From assembly GCA_026120185.1 (NCBI GenBank), contig JANUWF010001636.1, positions 2,480,001 through 2,544,000 on the forward strand: a DNA stretch of 64,000 nucleotides, in the 5' to 3' direction. Origin of the DNA: Voacanga thouarsii (taxonomy: Eukaryota > Streptophyta > Magnoliopsida > Gentianales > Apocynaceae). Position numbers and translations under genes: made by a program. Below are positions 1-12,761 of this stretch, piece after piece (within the stretch, counting starts at the first letter, position 1; the number at the start of each line of letters is the position of its first letter). Under the pieces are notes generated by a model, which worked only from the letters and a program-made list of their open reading frames with translations, was not told the origin of the DNA and searched no databases.

Positions 1-1932
1 AAATGTGCACTTCACCAAAAAACTAGTTTGTGCCTATCTTGTTCTGCACTTTCCCGAAAGCCGATAACCATATAGTTCTGTGTCTTATGATATACAAAGA
101 AAAATCCATCAAAAAAGCTTATAGCAACTCCATCAAAGGGTTAATTGAGGTGAAAAACTAAGGGCAGAGCAGCACCTTTGCAAGGGGGAAAAAAATAATG
201 AAAGTGTAAAAATGGGATGCCGCTCAAATCATATTAAAGGGAGAAAAGACTATACCGAGGTTAAGATAAAAGCATTTACAAGACAAGATGGATGCTTTTG
301 AAAATTTGCGGTGAGTTCACCGATCGCAAAGTTTTAAAATGATGAATCCCTCTATCTTTAATCATGTCATCCTCGGGATCCGCCAGTTCGAGTTAAACTC
401 CAATTTATTTGGTCGTCGCCGGCTGCTCTTGGCCTCTGCTTGCACGCGGCCGCCCACCTCCGGATTTTAGGAGATTGGCTGTGTGGATGTGAGCTGTGGT
501 GCTCCTCCTTCAACAGAAAGAGAATTGCATTTTCCTCCATTATTGATAATGATAAGAATCCCTAAATTTAAAGAAAAACTGTTGAGCCAATAGAGATATT
601 TTGTTGCGCCAATGTAAAAGTTGGAGAATTTCGTGAAATTTAGATGGTTTAGTGTTTCCTTCATTCTAAAATATTTATCATTTTAATTTTTTTTACAAAT
701 CATCTATTATTTTTATGAAATAAAAGAATATGTTTGTTAAACTATAATGTCAATTAATTTTTAAATTTTAAAATAATTTTATAATTTTTAATAAAAGTAA
801 TTCAATATATTTTTAAAAAAATCTATAAATATTAAAAAATTTTAATCTGTATAATTTATATATTAATAATAAATATTTTAAAATGAAGAGAATAATTATA
901 AATATATATTTTAAGGACTCAATTCGTGCACTTTGAAGATTGAAATTAATTACGGATAACGGCACAATCAATTTTATACAACAAAATAAAATTATTTAAT
1001 TAAAATCTATTAACAAGCGTACACACTATGAAATTTCTTTTATATATTTTTAATTCACAATATTAATTGGCCATTTAATTTGAAATCGTCAGCTTGCGCA
1101 GCACCCTGCAAATGAGTAGAGAAACGACTGAGATACTGATTGACATGAATGGATCGATGTTGAGATTGCAAATGATAAATCATGGAATGTAACCTCCAAA
1201 AGGTCGAGAGAGATACGATCTTGAACATATATATACTTGTGAAAGGTACGCTAAAATGCTCGATATTCCTTGGCAGCTTTTAATTCTTTTCCAAACATTC
1301 ATTGTTAAAAGACGAATTGAAATTTGAGTGGTCGTACCCTTAGCTATATAACCACCCCTGATTGATGGACTAATTAATGTCTCAATAAATAAGCTTTGAT
1401 ACCGTATTCCATCTTCATATCCAAATAATGCAACTTGATATGATCGACCTATGTGTTGGAGTTGCTCGATCTGTTGTACCTGAACTTGATTTGAGTCCTT
1501 TTCCAATTCTCCTTTTTTTTTCTCAGGCCATGCATGTTGAATGCAGTTGATTCGTCCATGGTCTTCTTCTACATGGCTGTTATCAGACTTAGTGGCGTCT
1601 CGAGTTATCTTGCCTTAGATAGTTGCGGAGGCCAACAAGAAAGCTCGAGGAAAGTTACTGTGTATTTAATTATTTTCTTTCTGATTATTCGTATTTTACT
1701 CAACTATATTTGGAGTGTATTAACTTTTTGTTACTATAGATCTCATAGTCTATTTGTGTAACTCGTTCTACTCTTATGAATAAATTATCCATTTAGCAAA
1801 AAAAAAAAAAAAAATGCAACTTGATACGACCTCCCTAATAAGTTCTATTGTGAGAGTTTCTTATACACTAAGCATAACGCTATATTTAATTCACAAAGGA
1901 GGAGGTGGAAAATTTTTACTTTCACTGAAGGG
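1..1932. other. Intergenic, no gene recognised
   Basis: AT-rich DNA with short accidental ORFs only. None shows a recognisable motif or a plausible exon chain. A short A-run lies near 1798-1814. Nothing else is supported here. Confidence 0.5.
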
Positions 1933-1947
1933 AATAAATGTAATTTA

Positions 1948-2130
1948 CTCAAAGGCGTAAGATTGGACTTGGAATGGGGTTAAATCAGGAAGGTGTACCT
2001 CTTGGCCAGAGACAGAAAACCTTCCCATGATGTCTCCTACAAGGGGATTCGAACTCGAAAACCCCCGAAGTCAGGCTCCTCAAAGTTTAAACTCTTCTAT
2101 CTTTACCACTCAACTTATGCCCATGGGAAC
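1948..2130 (-). mobile_element. tRNA-derived SINE with target-site duplications
   Basis: Read on the minus strand, the element starts at 2130 with a tRNA-like head. An A-box-like stretch (TGGGCATAAGTTGAGTGG, about 2124-2107) is followed by a B-box-like GTTCGAATCCC, about 2055-2045. These are the internal RNA polymerase III promoter boxes of tRNA genes and SINEs. A tRNA-unrelated body runs down to 1948. The flanks carry a 15-bp direct repeat, 1933-1947 and 2131-2145, differing at one base, which fits a target-site duplication from reverse-transcriptase-driven insertion. It is not a tRNA gene: there is no foldable anticodon arm and the body continues well past the B box. No poly(A) tail is visible. 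I cannot assign the SINE family. Confidence 0.72.
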
Positions 2131-2145
2131 AATAAATATAATTTA

Positions 2146-3291
2146 ATTCTATTTTATTTAGTTTAAGCAAAAAAGAAATAAATTATAAATATTATCATGA
2201 TTTACATCTTGTCAAAATTTAAATAGACTAATTTTCTAATGTGAAAAAAGAGAACTTACCCTCCTAGCTAATTTACCCCTTACCATATTTTTTCTAATCA
2301 AACAATATAAATTACTCATTTAAATTTACATCTCTTCTCCTTTTCTCTTCTCATTTCTTAACTCATTCAAACCTACGGTAAGTTCCAAATTTAGAATTCT
2401 CCAGATGAATCTTGTTCATTATTAGGCACACCATGGATGAGAAGTGTATCAACTATATATATACCATCTAGGACATCATGTTGTTTGTCAATTTTATAAC
2501 GAATTAAAGGTGTTTCTGTGCTTTTTCCTACCTAATAATAATGTCTTCAATTATATATATGACTGTATAGTAGTACATATCATTGAAAGAAAATCAGTTG
2601 AGTGGCAATTGCATATAATTTAAGAACTAGGACGGGTCCAAGACAACCACAAAGAAACAATTTGACAAATGACTTTGGTGGTGATGTTATATAAATCTCG
2701 ACCTGTCTGCCCATCTTTAGCAATAAGTACTTGGATTCAAAGCGTGCAAATTCGTGGGACCTTTAATAATTGATCAAGATATCTAAGCACATTATATAGT
2801 ATTGAACTTGAGTTCCGTGGTTGAAATATATTAATGGAAAATGCTTAAGCAGAAAGAACTCATTAAGCTTCATCATATGCATATATTTTCTCATAATCAA
2901 ACCATAAAATTGATTAAATTAACATAGAAGAAAACCATATGGGGTTTCTCATTCTGATTAGAGATCCCCCCAACCTCAACCCCCATCAAAGATAATAATC
3001 ATCACATTCCTCCCCTTTGAGCTTCCCCTCTCTCCTTTTCCTTCCTTTTCCCTCTCCCTTTCTCTCTTCTTTTTAAGCCACTTTCCTCCCCTAGTAAAAA
3101 AGCTTTCAAGAAAATAAAATACTACTATCTAGAAAGGAAAAAAGAAAAAAAAAAATCATACACACTGCAAGCCCTTTTAATATAGCATAGAATGTTTCTC
3201 TCTTTCTTTTTTTTTTTCTCTTCTCTTCTTCTTCTTGTTCTTAGTCCTCCTTCCCAGCAAACAGTGTTGTTAAAAGTTTGGTTTTTGCTGG
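2146..3291. other. Intergenic / 3' flank of WAT1
   Basis: AT-rich with pyrimidine-rich tracts around 3000-3240. The part nearest 3291 probably contains the 3' untranslated region of the minus-strand WAT1 gene. No further coding region seen. Confidence 0.4.
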
Positions 3292-3686
3292 TCAAACATT
3301 TTCTGTTGACTGAGTGAGCAGTGGCTGAGCCATAGATGACTTGATGTGGGAGCTGGCTCTGCTGTTGTTGCCGTGATCGGTAGGAGGCTGAATGGCCGGC
3401 TTCTGCAGCATTGCAAACTTCTGCTCTTCGTTCTTGCCCCAGAGGACAAAATACAACCCAGCTATAATCAAAACAGCTCCAATGATCCTGTACAATTTAC
3501 ACAAAACAATGAGTAACCTCATTATTGTTTCTTTCTCAAATCCTAGTGTTTGGATTTCATGCATGGGAAATTCTTGAGCTTATGGTGAGACATAAACATC
3601 TTTACCTAACTTGGGACGTGCCAGTGGGGTCTTAAGAATGCATAATTGAGAAGCTTTTGAATAGTCCGCTTGTGTTTATGTGTGTG

Positions 3687-3722
<36 letters not shown>

Positions 3723-5467
3723 ACCCTCCCAAGTAGAATTCCTCTCCCAAAGCAATGGAGGCCATAATCGCGACAACCAGGGTCTGAACAGGCTGATACA
3801 CCGCCACGAAGACGGGGCCACCCCTGTCAATGCACCATATCTGTACAGCGAATGCAATCCCAGATGCTACCACTCCCTGCATGCACACATTAATTCTTTA
3901 TCAAGTTTTGCTGTCATTTCATTTTCTCCTTCGTCCCACCTCTACTTCCACTCGCGAAGTCTTTAACTAACCACATGAATTTTCATGCAACTATCGGACA
4001 TGCTAACCCAGAGTGGAAGCTGACGTGAGAGAAAATCTTGACTTTTGATCGACTCATTCTGATGTAACAAGAAGTCACTCCGAAGGAATAACAACAAATT
4101 TGAAGTACATTTTGGTGGTTGTATATTTAACAGTTTCTTGGCAACTATTTGTACATTTTGAAAGTTTAACTTATGAAACTCTGGCCTCAACTATTTCGCT
4201 TATAGTCACCTACAAAGAGTTCCCTTTCCAGTGGTGTGTTGATAAATTACAGCAAAGAACTGAAATATCCTACTTTTTTGTCCTCGTTTAAGGCATCTTT
4301 TTAACCATGCAATTAACTTTTTGTAAAAGAATCAAGTGATGAATATGGCCAAGTAAAATATCTTGATTCACTTACCGCATAGAAAACACTGAAAAGTTCA
4401 CCACCGGAGTGAACGAGCCATGCCTGAGCATCGCTTTCAAAAAAGAGGGCTATGATGAGAAACTGTATGACACCAAAGAAACACTGATAGGAAGTGAACG
4501 AAAGCCTGGCTGGATAGTTCTTGAGGATCGGTTTCTGCAATACGAGCCACCCTGACCATGACAAACAGTGGCCAATCAAGTAGACGCACCCCAAAGTCCA
4601 GTTCTTGCCGTTAGCATCGCCTAGAGCAAGCAACATCGGTGAGCTTCTCTGTACTGTTGAAGCTGGGCTGTATATGATGGGACCTTTGTACAACGTGATA
4701 ACTGAAGCTCCGGCAACGCAGAGCAGTGTTCCTGCCATCTTTGCTATGCCATCTTTTCGATTTAGCCTCACTTGTTCAATTCTGAAGATCATGGATCAGG
4801 CAAACATTAGTAAACGGTATAGTTTATATTTGTTTTGCACGATGAATATTATTTACAATGGAATACAAGAGGATGCATGCCTGAGTATTGCAGCCATCAG
4901 AAATGTAATGGCTGGAACTGAATTTTGAATGGCTGAGGCAAAAGTTGGCGATGTGTTGTCTAAGCCCAACAGGTAAAATCCTTGGTTTGCAGTTATTCTG
5001 AAAAAAAAAAATGAGAATATTTTAGTATCATATACCAGTTTGGTCATACTTCTTTTTTCTTTTCCAGATTCAATGTGCACATACCCAACGATTGCGAGGA
5101 GGAAGAACTGAAGCAAGAAGGACCAAGTCAGAGGTGGCCGCTCTTTCCTGATCAATGAAGAAGAAGGCATGTTAAATATTCTTCTCTTGGTACGATAACA
5201 GTAATTAGTCAATGTAAAGTATATATCAACCCTAAGCTACACGTACTTCTCGAGAAAATAGGCAAAGGGCAAGAGAAGAAGCAAAGCAAGAATGTTCCTG
5301 TAAACTGGGAACACAATCTTGCTAATCCCCATGTTAAGAGCAGCCCTAGAGACCACATGGAAACCAGCATATCCAAATTGCAAGGCCAACATGGCCAAGT
5401 GCAACTGAAACTTCTCGGGTATGGAACACATCCTCTTGGTGGTGACTGAACTAGTTGTATCTGCCAT
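3292..5467 (-). CDS. WAT1: WAT1 (Walls Are Thin 1) vacuolar auxin facilitator
   Basis: Six exons on the minus strand: 5467-5247, 5147-5085, 4997-4881, 4781-4376, 3876-3725 and 3487-3292 (1155 nt, 384 residues; Arabidopsis WAT1 has 389). The product matches WAT1 almost throughout: near the start LQFGYAGFHVVSRAALNMG, then ITANQGFYLLGLDNTSPT, later FAVQIWCIDRGGPVFVAVY, ending in PLLTQSTENV. It is a ten-helix protein with two EamA domains of the plant drug/metabolite exporter (MtN21) family. In Arabidopsis, WAT1 sits in the tonoplast, releases auxin from the vacuole and is needed for fibre secondary walls. The start at 5467 was chosen because MADTTSS matches the family N-terminus; an in-frame ATG at 5494 would add nine residues unlike WAT1. 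Intron 3 has a GC donor. Intron 5 carries a (CT)n tract next to its donor. Function here is inferred from homology. Confidence 0.95.
3689..3719. repeat. (GA)n microsatellite in WAT1 intron 5
   Basis: About 15 GA units on the plus strand. On the WAT1 coding strand this is (CT)n starting right after the GTAAAC donor of intron 5. Confidence 0.95.
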
Positions 5468-5569
5468 CAGAGAAGCAAACACCGAGTGATACAAGACTTA
5501 AGAGGGTTATAGTGGACTATAGAATGAAAAAAAGGTTGAGCTCTGAGGATGTTAGGGTAGATTTGGGGA

Positions 5570-5582
5570 GATATAAATATAG
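5570..5582 (-). promoter_or_regulatory. Candidate WAT1 TATA box
   Basis: On the minus strand this reads CTATATTTATATC, about 105 nt upstream of the WAT1 start codon. The spacing suits a TATA box followed by a short 5' leader. No transcript evidence. Confidence 0.4.
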
Positions 5583-7747
5583 TTGGAAGAGGGCTAGGAT
5601 GAAAGATTAAATCTTACAAATATGACCCACAAGAGGGCCTGAAAGGACGATATGTCAACTGTTAGTAGCCTTCAAATGTTTTTGGTTGTCTCCCACATTC
5701 TTCTCTCCTCTTCCACCCCCTTCTCGCCCTCTTTGCTGACAAGACAACCCCATCGCACTAGTGAAAGTAAAAGCAGGAAAGAGAGGAGATTCGTTTGTAT
5801 GTTCTTAACAGCTTCTGTTTTGGAGGGGTCCAGAGGCTTTACAGTTTCGTTAATTTTAATAAGTGTCCAGTAACTATTAAGTTGCAAATAATACGTTATA
5901 TGACAAATTAATTATAATTCCGACCACCATATGTCAATTTTTAGCTTGTTCATTTCAGGTTTAGAACGATCTCTCCCTTTCTCAACTAAAGAGGTCTTTT
6001 TTCCTCATCGTAATGGGTTCGGTTTTTGAGGCATGCTATATTAATGATGATAATTGAGGAGGAGGAGGAGGAGGAGGAGAAGCTGGTGGTAAGCCGCCAT
6101 CGATAGATAGCGCGCACGAGGGGTGAAGGTGGGTACGGCATGCGTTTCCAATATCCCCCATCAAAGACTCAAACCCCACCCCTCACCCCACAAAACCTAC
6201 TGAGCTTTACATTTATTGCATCGTTCCTGTCTATACTATTTTGTCTATAGTCCTTTGGTTGCAATGGCCAAATGCACAGATCATAATTTCAAGAAACTAT
6301 TTGAATACTGCTTGAAAATTCATGATTTAATTCTCTTTGACCGTACAAGTACCACAAGTTTTTGTCTGCCTCAGCCATTGATCATATGGTTTGGCCCAAG
6401 AGGAGAAGAATATGTAATTGCAATTGTAGACAGATCAATTAAGATCAAGCTATCACATTCAAATTGGTTTTTTTTTTAAGGGAAAACAAGAAATTAAAGA
6501 AAAAGATGAGCAGTTATGCACCAAACAGTGCTCGTGAAGGGATATGGTTTCCTACTTAATCATTTCATAGGGTAAAAAAAGATCATTTGACCAAACAATT
6601 TTGTTTGAGTCTAGGAAATGTATTAGTCAAAGACTCAAAGGCAAGGATGATCAAATTGGAGTCTATCTTGCAATGGTCCACATTGGATTCAAATGGTAGA
6701 TAAAAGAAAAAAGTAACCACTTTCATCGGCTGGCAACCAGGGCCAACGAACAGAAAGAATCCTTCTTCTAACTAGGGTCCTTTTTTGGACAATTTAAAAT
6801 GAAACGAAGGGAAAAAAGGTGCTTATTGTAATAGTACCATGTTGATCAAGCATCTTTTGGTCCTTGAGGGATCTTAATGAATCCTCCTATTAATTAAGAA
6901 ACCCTGATAAGGTGTTTCCACTAAGCTTCCCACTCTTAAAAGCTACTATCTCGACTGTGGGTTGTGGTCTGATATTACTCATCTGCTTTAAGAGACATCA
7001 TGTCCCCCCTCACTTGAGACCAGCATCATTCTAAAACTTCGAAAAAATTATAAAGTGAAATCTGTCCAAGAAGAATATGGAATGACTAGATAGCCTTTTG
7101 ATCTCCAAAAAGTGGCTTCTATCTGACATCCATGTTGTGAAATATATATTATATTTATATAGAGAGAGAGTATAATTTTGATCCAAAAAATGATAAAAAT
7201 TTAATAAAAAATATTACTAATATAAAAGTATTGAATCTAATATTTATCTTGTAAAATACAGGCATCAAATACGTGCAAAACAAAATTTGAAAATGCAAAA
7301 AAGGGAGGAGAGAACCGGTCGGACACAACCATGACCAAGCCAGGTTGGAACTTGATTGCCATCTGCACAACTTCATCCTCTTTTTGGTCACATAGTACAT
7401 GGCTGACAGCTAAAATTAGATTTGGTTCGCACGGGAGAATCTTGTCTTGAGGCCGGGAGGGGTCTGCGTCTGACTCAATTCACTCGATTGGACCCAACAC
7501 CATAACGGCGTTGCAATTGAGAGTGTTTGTTGATAACTATAGAGACATTAATTAAAACACGCAAGATAAAGACTAAGCAGCATTGCACTCCTTTTTCCCT
7601 TTTACGTTTTTGATTCAATCTTTTGCCAGTGTGAATGAATGTATGTCAGTGGAGGAAAATTTGAAAAGCATTTCAACTAACATTGCAATAATTTAACTCG
7701 AGTTAAGAATTTCTTAACTGTTTTGATTAATTCAATGATATATATTA
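5583..7747. other. Intergenic, WAT1 upstream region
   Basis: Contains a (GGA)n tract at about 6056-6079 and otherwise AT-rich DNA. No exon chain or known element recognised. Confidence 0.45.
6056..6079. repeat. (GGA)n microsatellite
   Basis: Eight near-perfect GGA units about 590 bp upstream of the WAT1 start codon. Confidence 0.9.
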
Positions 7748-8060
7748 TTCTTTCCGTTTCCGTCTCTTAGAGTTAATTACTTCATATAATTTAAAAAATA
7801 TATATTAATCTCTTAAATTTATACAACTTTATTTATACATTTCAAAAATATATTTGAATTTAATATTCTCCACAACTATTTTCTTATTTTGTTTGCTCAA
7901 CTCTCTTTCTACAGTTATTACATTCTCATTTTCTAAAATTATTTAATATAAGGGTATAGCAGTAAAATTAATATTAATGACACCTAAATTTTTTCAATGT
8001 GACAGATAAAAAGGACACCAAAACTTTTCATTTGTGATATATAAATAGAAACGAATGGAG
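7748..8060. mobile_element. Stowaway-like MITE, decayed
   Basis: A 313-bp AT-rich segment flanked by TA on both sides. The left end (TTCTTTCCGTTTCCGTCTCT) and the inverted right end (CTCCATTCGTTTCTATTTAT) align without gaps over 20 bases, and most differences are transitions. The consensus resembles the CTCC..CGT ends of Stowaway (Tc1/mariner) MITEs. It has no coding capacity. Confidence 0.5.
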
Positions 8061-8795
8061 TATATAATGTTTTCAAAACCAACCGTAAAATGTAAATATA
8101 ATTGATAGTAGTATTTAGCTTGGATGAGGGAATTTCATATAATAGGTAAGGTTGATTTGAGCGTATGGATTATTTCAAATTTCATATGTTCGATTTTCTC
8201 CTCCTAAATTTAAATATCTCATTTTATATTGAATTTAATATAAAATAAAATATTCAAATATAGACAAAAAAATTATACTATTGTTTAAATTTCTCATCAA
8301 AATGTTTAAACCAACTTCATTGGTTAGGACTCTAATTGATTATATCTCAAAGTCCGGTAAACAATAATGCATTATAAGAAAGGAAAATTTTGAAAAGTAC
8401 CCTCCAAAAACCACTAAAAAAATAAAAAGTAAAAAGGAAGATAGAGTACCATGGTAGCACATATCACATGGAAAAAATTACATATATCATTTGAAAATGG
8501 TGGCACAAAGAAAAAGCATCATCTTTTAGGTTTCTCTTTTCTTTGCTAAAGGAAAAGTTTTTTCTAAATTTCCAATTTATACGCTTGAAAAAAATCACAC
8601 ATAAAAGAAAACGGAAAGGGGATATCCCAATGGCAGCAGTGGATGTGGATGATAATGATAGTCATGCCCTGAGAGGATTATATATTCTCCAAAAAGCATT
8701 TTAGTTTGCTTTTCCTTTTTTTTTTTTTCACTTTTCCAATCAACATGTCCTCATATTCTGGAATGTCAATTCCTTTTTAATAGTCTCATTTTATA

Positions 8796-9082
8796 TTTCT
8801 TCCGTCCTAAAAAAAATATCAATCTAGTAAATCGTACACAAATTAAAGAATTGTTAAATTTATATAATTATAATAAAAAAAGACTATTCTACTTCTAAAT
8901 AAAAGTAAATCTTCATTAATTAAATTAAAAATACATATATATGAGTCAAATATTTACTGAGTAATTGAAAGATGAATAAATTAAGAATATATATAATAAA
9001 TATATTTTTAATTTGTAAAATTGATAAATATTTTGATACAATAAAATAAAAATTTTTTATACTCTTTTTAAGATGAAAAGAG
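8796..9082. mobile_element. Stowaway-like MITE, decayed
   Basis: A 287-bp AT-rich segment with a TA dinucleotide at each flank (8794-8795 and 9083-9084). The two 24-base ends, one inverted, agree at 16 positions, and all eight differences are transitions. That fits inverted repeats decayed by cytosine deamination. There is no ORF of note. Size and ends resemble the element at 50583-50866. Confidence 0.55.
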
Positions 9083-12000
9083 TATTTATTTATACACGCA
9101 TACACACTTGCTTGTTTGCATATGAAATGTGAATATTTGGCATGACATATGAATTCACATGGAATGACATCATTTTACAGTGACTCAGAGCCCAAATTCA
9201 ATAGTCCCTTTTTTTTTCTAAGTAAAATTTCATTAATATAAATCTATATAAGATAGCAAAATGGGCAAAACAGATAAAAAAAATTATTGCATTCTATAAA
9301 TATTAAGTGGATAAAATACAAATAAAATATTAATAAATATTTTGTGCTTACTCTACCCAGTTTTTAAAAGTAAATTTTTTATATCTTAAAAAACAAACTT
9401 TAAATTACAAATTAAATATTCTACTTTAAACAATTTATCAACGTCTTTCTCTTCCTCTTTTGAGTTTCCAGCATCTGGGCTACAATGAAATTAATGCAGG
9501 AGGTTTTCCATTGGAATAATTTTTTCTAATCAGTCTATGATTATGCATTAGATCACTTTAATTACTATTTGACACTAATCATACTTGAGTCTAATTTTCT
9601 TACTACAAAAGAGTAAATAAAAACAAAATTTTCAAATAAGTATAATTTAATTATTATTACTATTATTATATTAGTTATACATAAAATATCGTCTCTAATT
9701 ATAATAATCGAAATATGTCTCTTATAAAAAAATTTATTTATATTGACACAATAAATAAGTAAAATCCAAATAATCAATAACGGAATGAAAATGACAAGGG
9801 GCCAAAACGACAAGGTACCAGTGATTAGTTTGATCATGTTGGAAATCTCTTGGTTTTCAATACGCACTCCCACTGCTATAGTCACTCATGGCAGTCACGC
9901 GTAGTAATTCAACTATGGAGAATGATTGAAATATTGACTCTGCAATTCATTTCCGTGAGCAAACAAATTCAGAAGCTTCAGTAACAGCAAATTCAGAAAA
10001 ACAGCGTGACGTTGAGTACGAAGACACGAGGAATTTCATGTTTCCCATGTGTGTTTACAACTCTTTTTAACTGTGGAGACAGATACCGTTTCCATCATAA
10101 TGGCCGCCATCGACGAGTCACCTTCACTGCCGGAGATTCCAAAGGTATGGAAATTTGCGTCGTCTTAAGAATAAAGAACAATATGACTCAATGTTTACAA
10201 TCAAGGAGGCTTTTGATATCAAGTTTGACCCTCTGCGTTGTTCCCCGAGTTGTTAGGTAACCATCGTGGAACTCCAACCTTGTTCCCCGATTTGTATTGT
10301 GTTCCGTCAGGTTACCATCATGGAACTCCAACTAAAACCTCGACCGCAAATGGCCTAGGCTAGTCACTGGTGGTTGGTTGAATCCAACACATACATTATG
10401 TTAAGCCGGCGTCCGGATACTCTGGAGAGCAACGGCAAGAAGTACCATGGTCCATGGCTGGGGTGACAAAGTAGTAATGTACGCCCAATTGATCAAAATC
10501 TTTTGAGTTGAATTATCATCGGAGTAGTATCTAAAGCTTAAGAAGGAAGGCCTTCCCCGTGATATCATTTCCCCCTCCCCTTAATATCATTTCCTAACCA
10601 AAAAATACACTGGAATTAAAATGTATTATATAAGTGACAAGGTGGTGAAATTTTAATTGGGTAGACATATCCTTTATTAGGCCATATTCTCCGTCTCCCA
10701 ATAAGGGATATTGCATAAGTATGCAATTATCGAGTGGGTAAAGGGCTATATGCTCTAGGTTTAATTCATATATTCATCTCATAATTAAGTGAATTGTATA
10801 AATATACATTCGATTCCTATGTTTATCTCTTAATAAAACGTATTATATAAATATATAATTATCGATCAAACCTTCCATTTTTAAAATGAACTTTACACGA
10901 ATTTTCATATATTAGACGTGGGAATTGAGCCATAATTGAAGAGTAACGTATGTATTAGCATTCAATCAATCAACGGGGAGCATAACCTGAATTCTGAAGG
11001 CGATCTGCTAGACAACTCGATTCATTTATACTCATCATCCCCACAAAGAGGTGATTATTGGCAAGCCGAAATAGAGATAAGAATATTCTTCTCAGGACAC
11101 CATGATTGGTCACCTCCTTTAATTTCTATGCTGTCAATTCTACCTTATCTCTGAATTCGTGAATAAAATGGTATAGAATTAGTATGATTTTAAAGAAGCC
11201 ATAGTATCCAGCTTTGCTTTGGGAAGGTCTTCCTGGCATGACTTGGTTTGGCACCTTCCCAGTATCAACCTGCTAGTGAATAAAAGCACTCACGGTTCTT
11301 CATTGCTTTTGTTTGGCTCTTTTGACACATAAAGTGATTCCACCCACCACACTGTTGGTGAAAATTGAGAAACCAACCCCAGATAATAAGCTAAAACAGT
11401 TCCAAGATCTTTATCATGACACAAAAAATTGACCAGACTACGACAAGTTCATGCAATCAACACGAACATTCATTATAACCTAAATGACACCATAATGGAT
11501 AATCACCATACAAATGCGCACTAATTCATCTCCTCAGAGTGAAAAATAACCTTGACAACTACACAGCATGAGATATCATGAATTTGACCAAGTCACACTT
11601 TTTGACTTGCTTGATTGCCATTTTCCATCTCCTTCACTTAACTTTGATTGAGAATCAGGTACTGTTTAGAGGTATAATTATCATCCGCCTAGATAATTTC
11701 ACTAACAGAAGCATGGCACCAAGTTAGCCAAGCATATGACAAACACTTGGAAAGGCTATCTTCATGGGGATGAGAACAAGAAGTTTCCCAGACACGAAAA
11801 AAAGGAAAAACAGGACAGAATCACATAAAAGATGAAATCTTCCAGCCATGGATCCATTATTCCAGCCATGTATCCGTTACGGTATCAATAGAAATGCAAT
11901 CCAATTCATTGTATTTTTGCCAACATCAAAAGCCCAATACCGATCTTTTTTCATTGACTCCTAATACCGCAGACTTGGAAAAAGTGTATGGTACCTTAAC

Positions 12001-12761
12001 CTAGTTAGCTACCACTTTATGACCTTTAGACTCAGTACTGCACTGATAAAGAAAATGCTGCAAAAATGATCTTGAAAATAACTATTAATACGCCCTTCAG
12101 TGACACCAAAAACAAGCATATATGTCCTGTTAAAAAGAACCAGAGCACAAAAAGAGAAAATATCCACTTCCCACAGTAATGATGAACACCTAATTGAATA
12201 GAAAGCTTGAGCAAGGAATATTTTAGATATAGCCCCTTATCGTAGGACCACTCCAATTTCATGATATAATATTTGACACCATTTCTCTTTCTTCATTGAT
12301 TGGTTACCCACTTTTGACATCCATGTTCATAGGAGTGACCAAGTCTCCATTAACTGCCCCTTTAAGATGCACCAGTGGAGAAAGGGGTCCTAAAACTGGG
12401 CCGCCACACCCCACCACATTTCTGAATACAGTTCAAGTTGATAAAATGACCGATTGTGCAATTAGAAGATAGAAGTATCTCTTTGCTATCTATCAAAAAA
12501 AAAAAAAAGAAGTATCTCTTTGCCAAAGGTGCTATAAAGATCTTCCAAAGGCGACAAAGAAGATTCCTAGTTTGTCACTGTCAAGTGCTTCAACATGACT
12601 TGGATGAGTCAGAGACTCTAAATAAGTGGATGACACTGTTGTGGCCTCTGGTACCAACAAGAGCCATAGCTGATAAGCAAGATTCAATGGATGAGGCATG
12701 CTCTAGCTAGGATGTTCAATATCCAAGGCTTGATTGGTTTACTTAGCTGCATGCTACACGA
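9083..12761. other. Intergenic, no gene recognised
   Basis: Mostly AT-rich. A GC-richer patch around 10000-10450 contains a short exon-like stretch at 10100-10144 (see findings). No complete gene model can be supported. Confidence 0.45.

Noticed and set aside
2040..2125. Possible tRNA gene on the minus strand
   Set aside because: The A and B boxes are present, but no acceptor stem or anticodon arm pairs, and the unit continues into a SINE body with flanking direct repeats.
10006..10260. 84-codon ORF on the plus strand
   Set aside because: It is in another frame from the exon-like stretch at 10100, has no recognisable motif and no splice partner.
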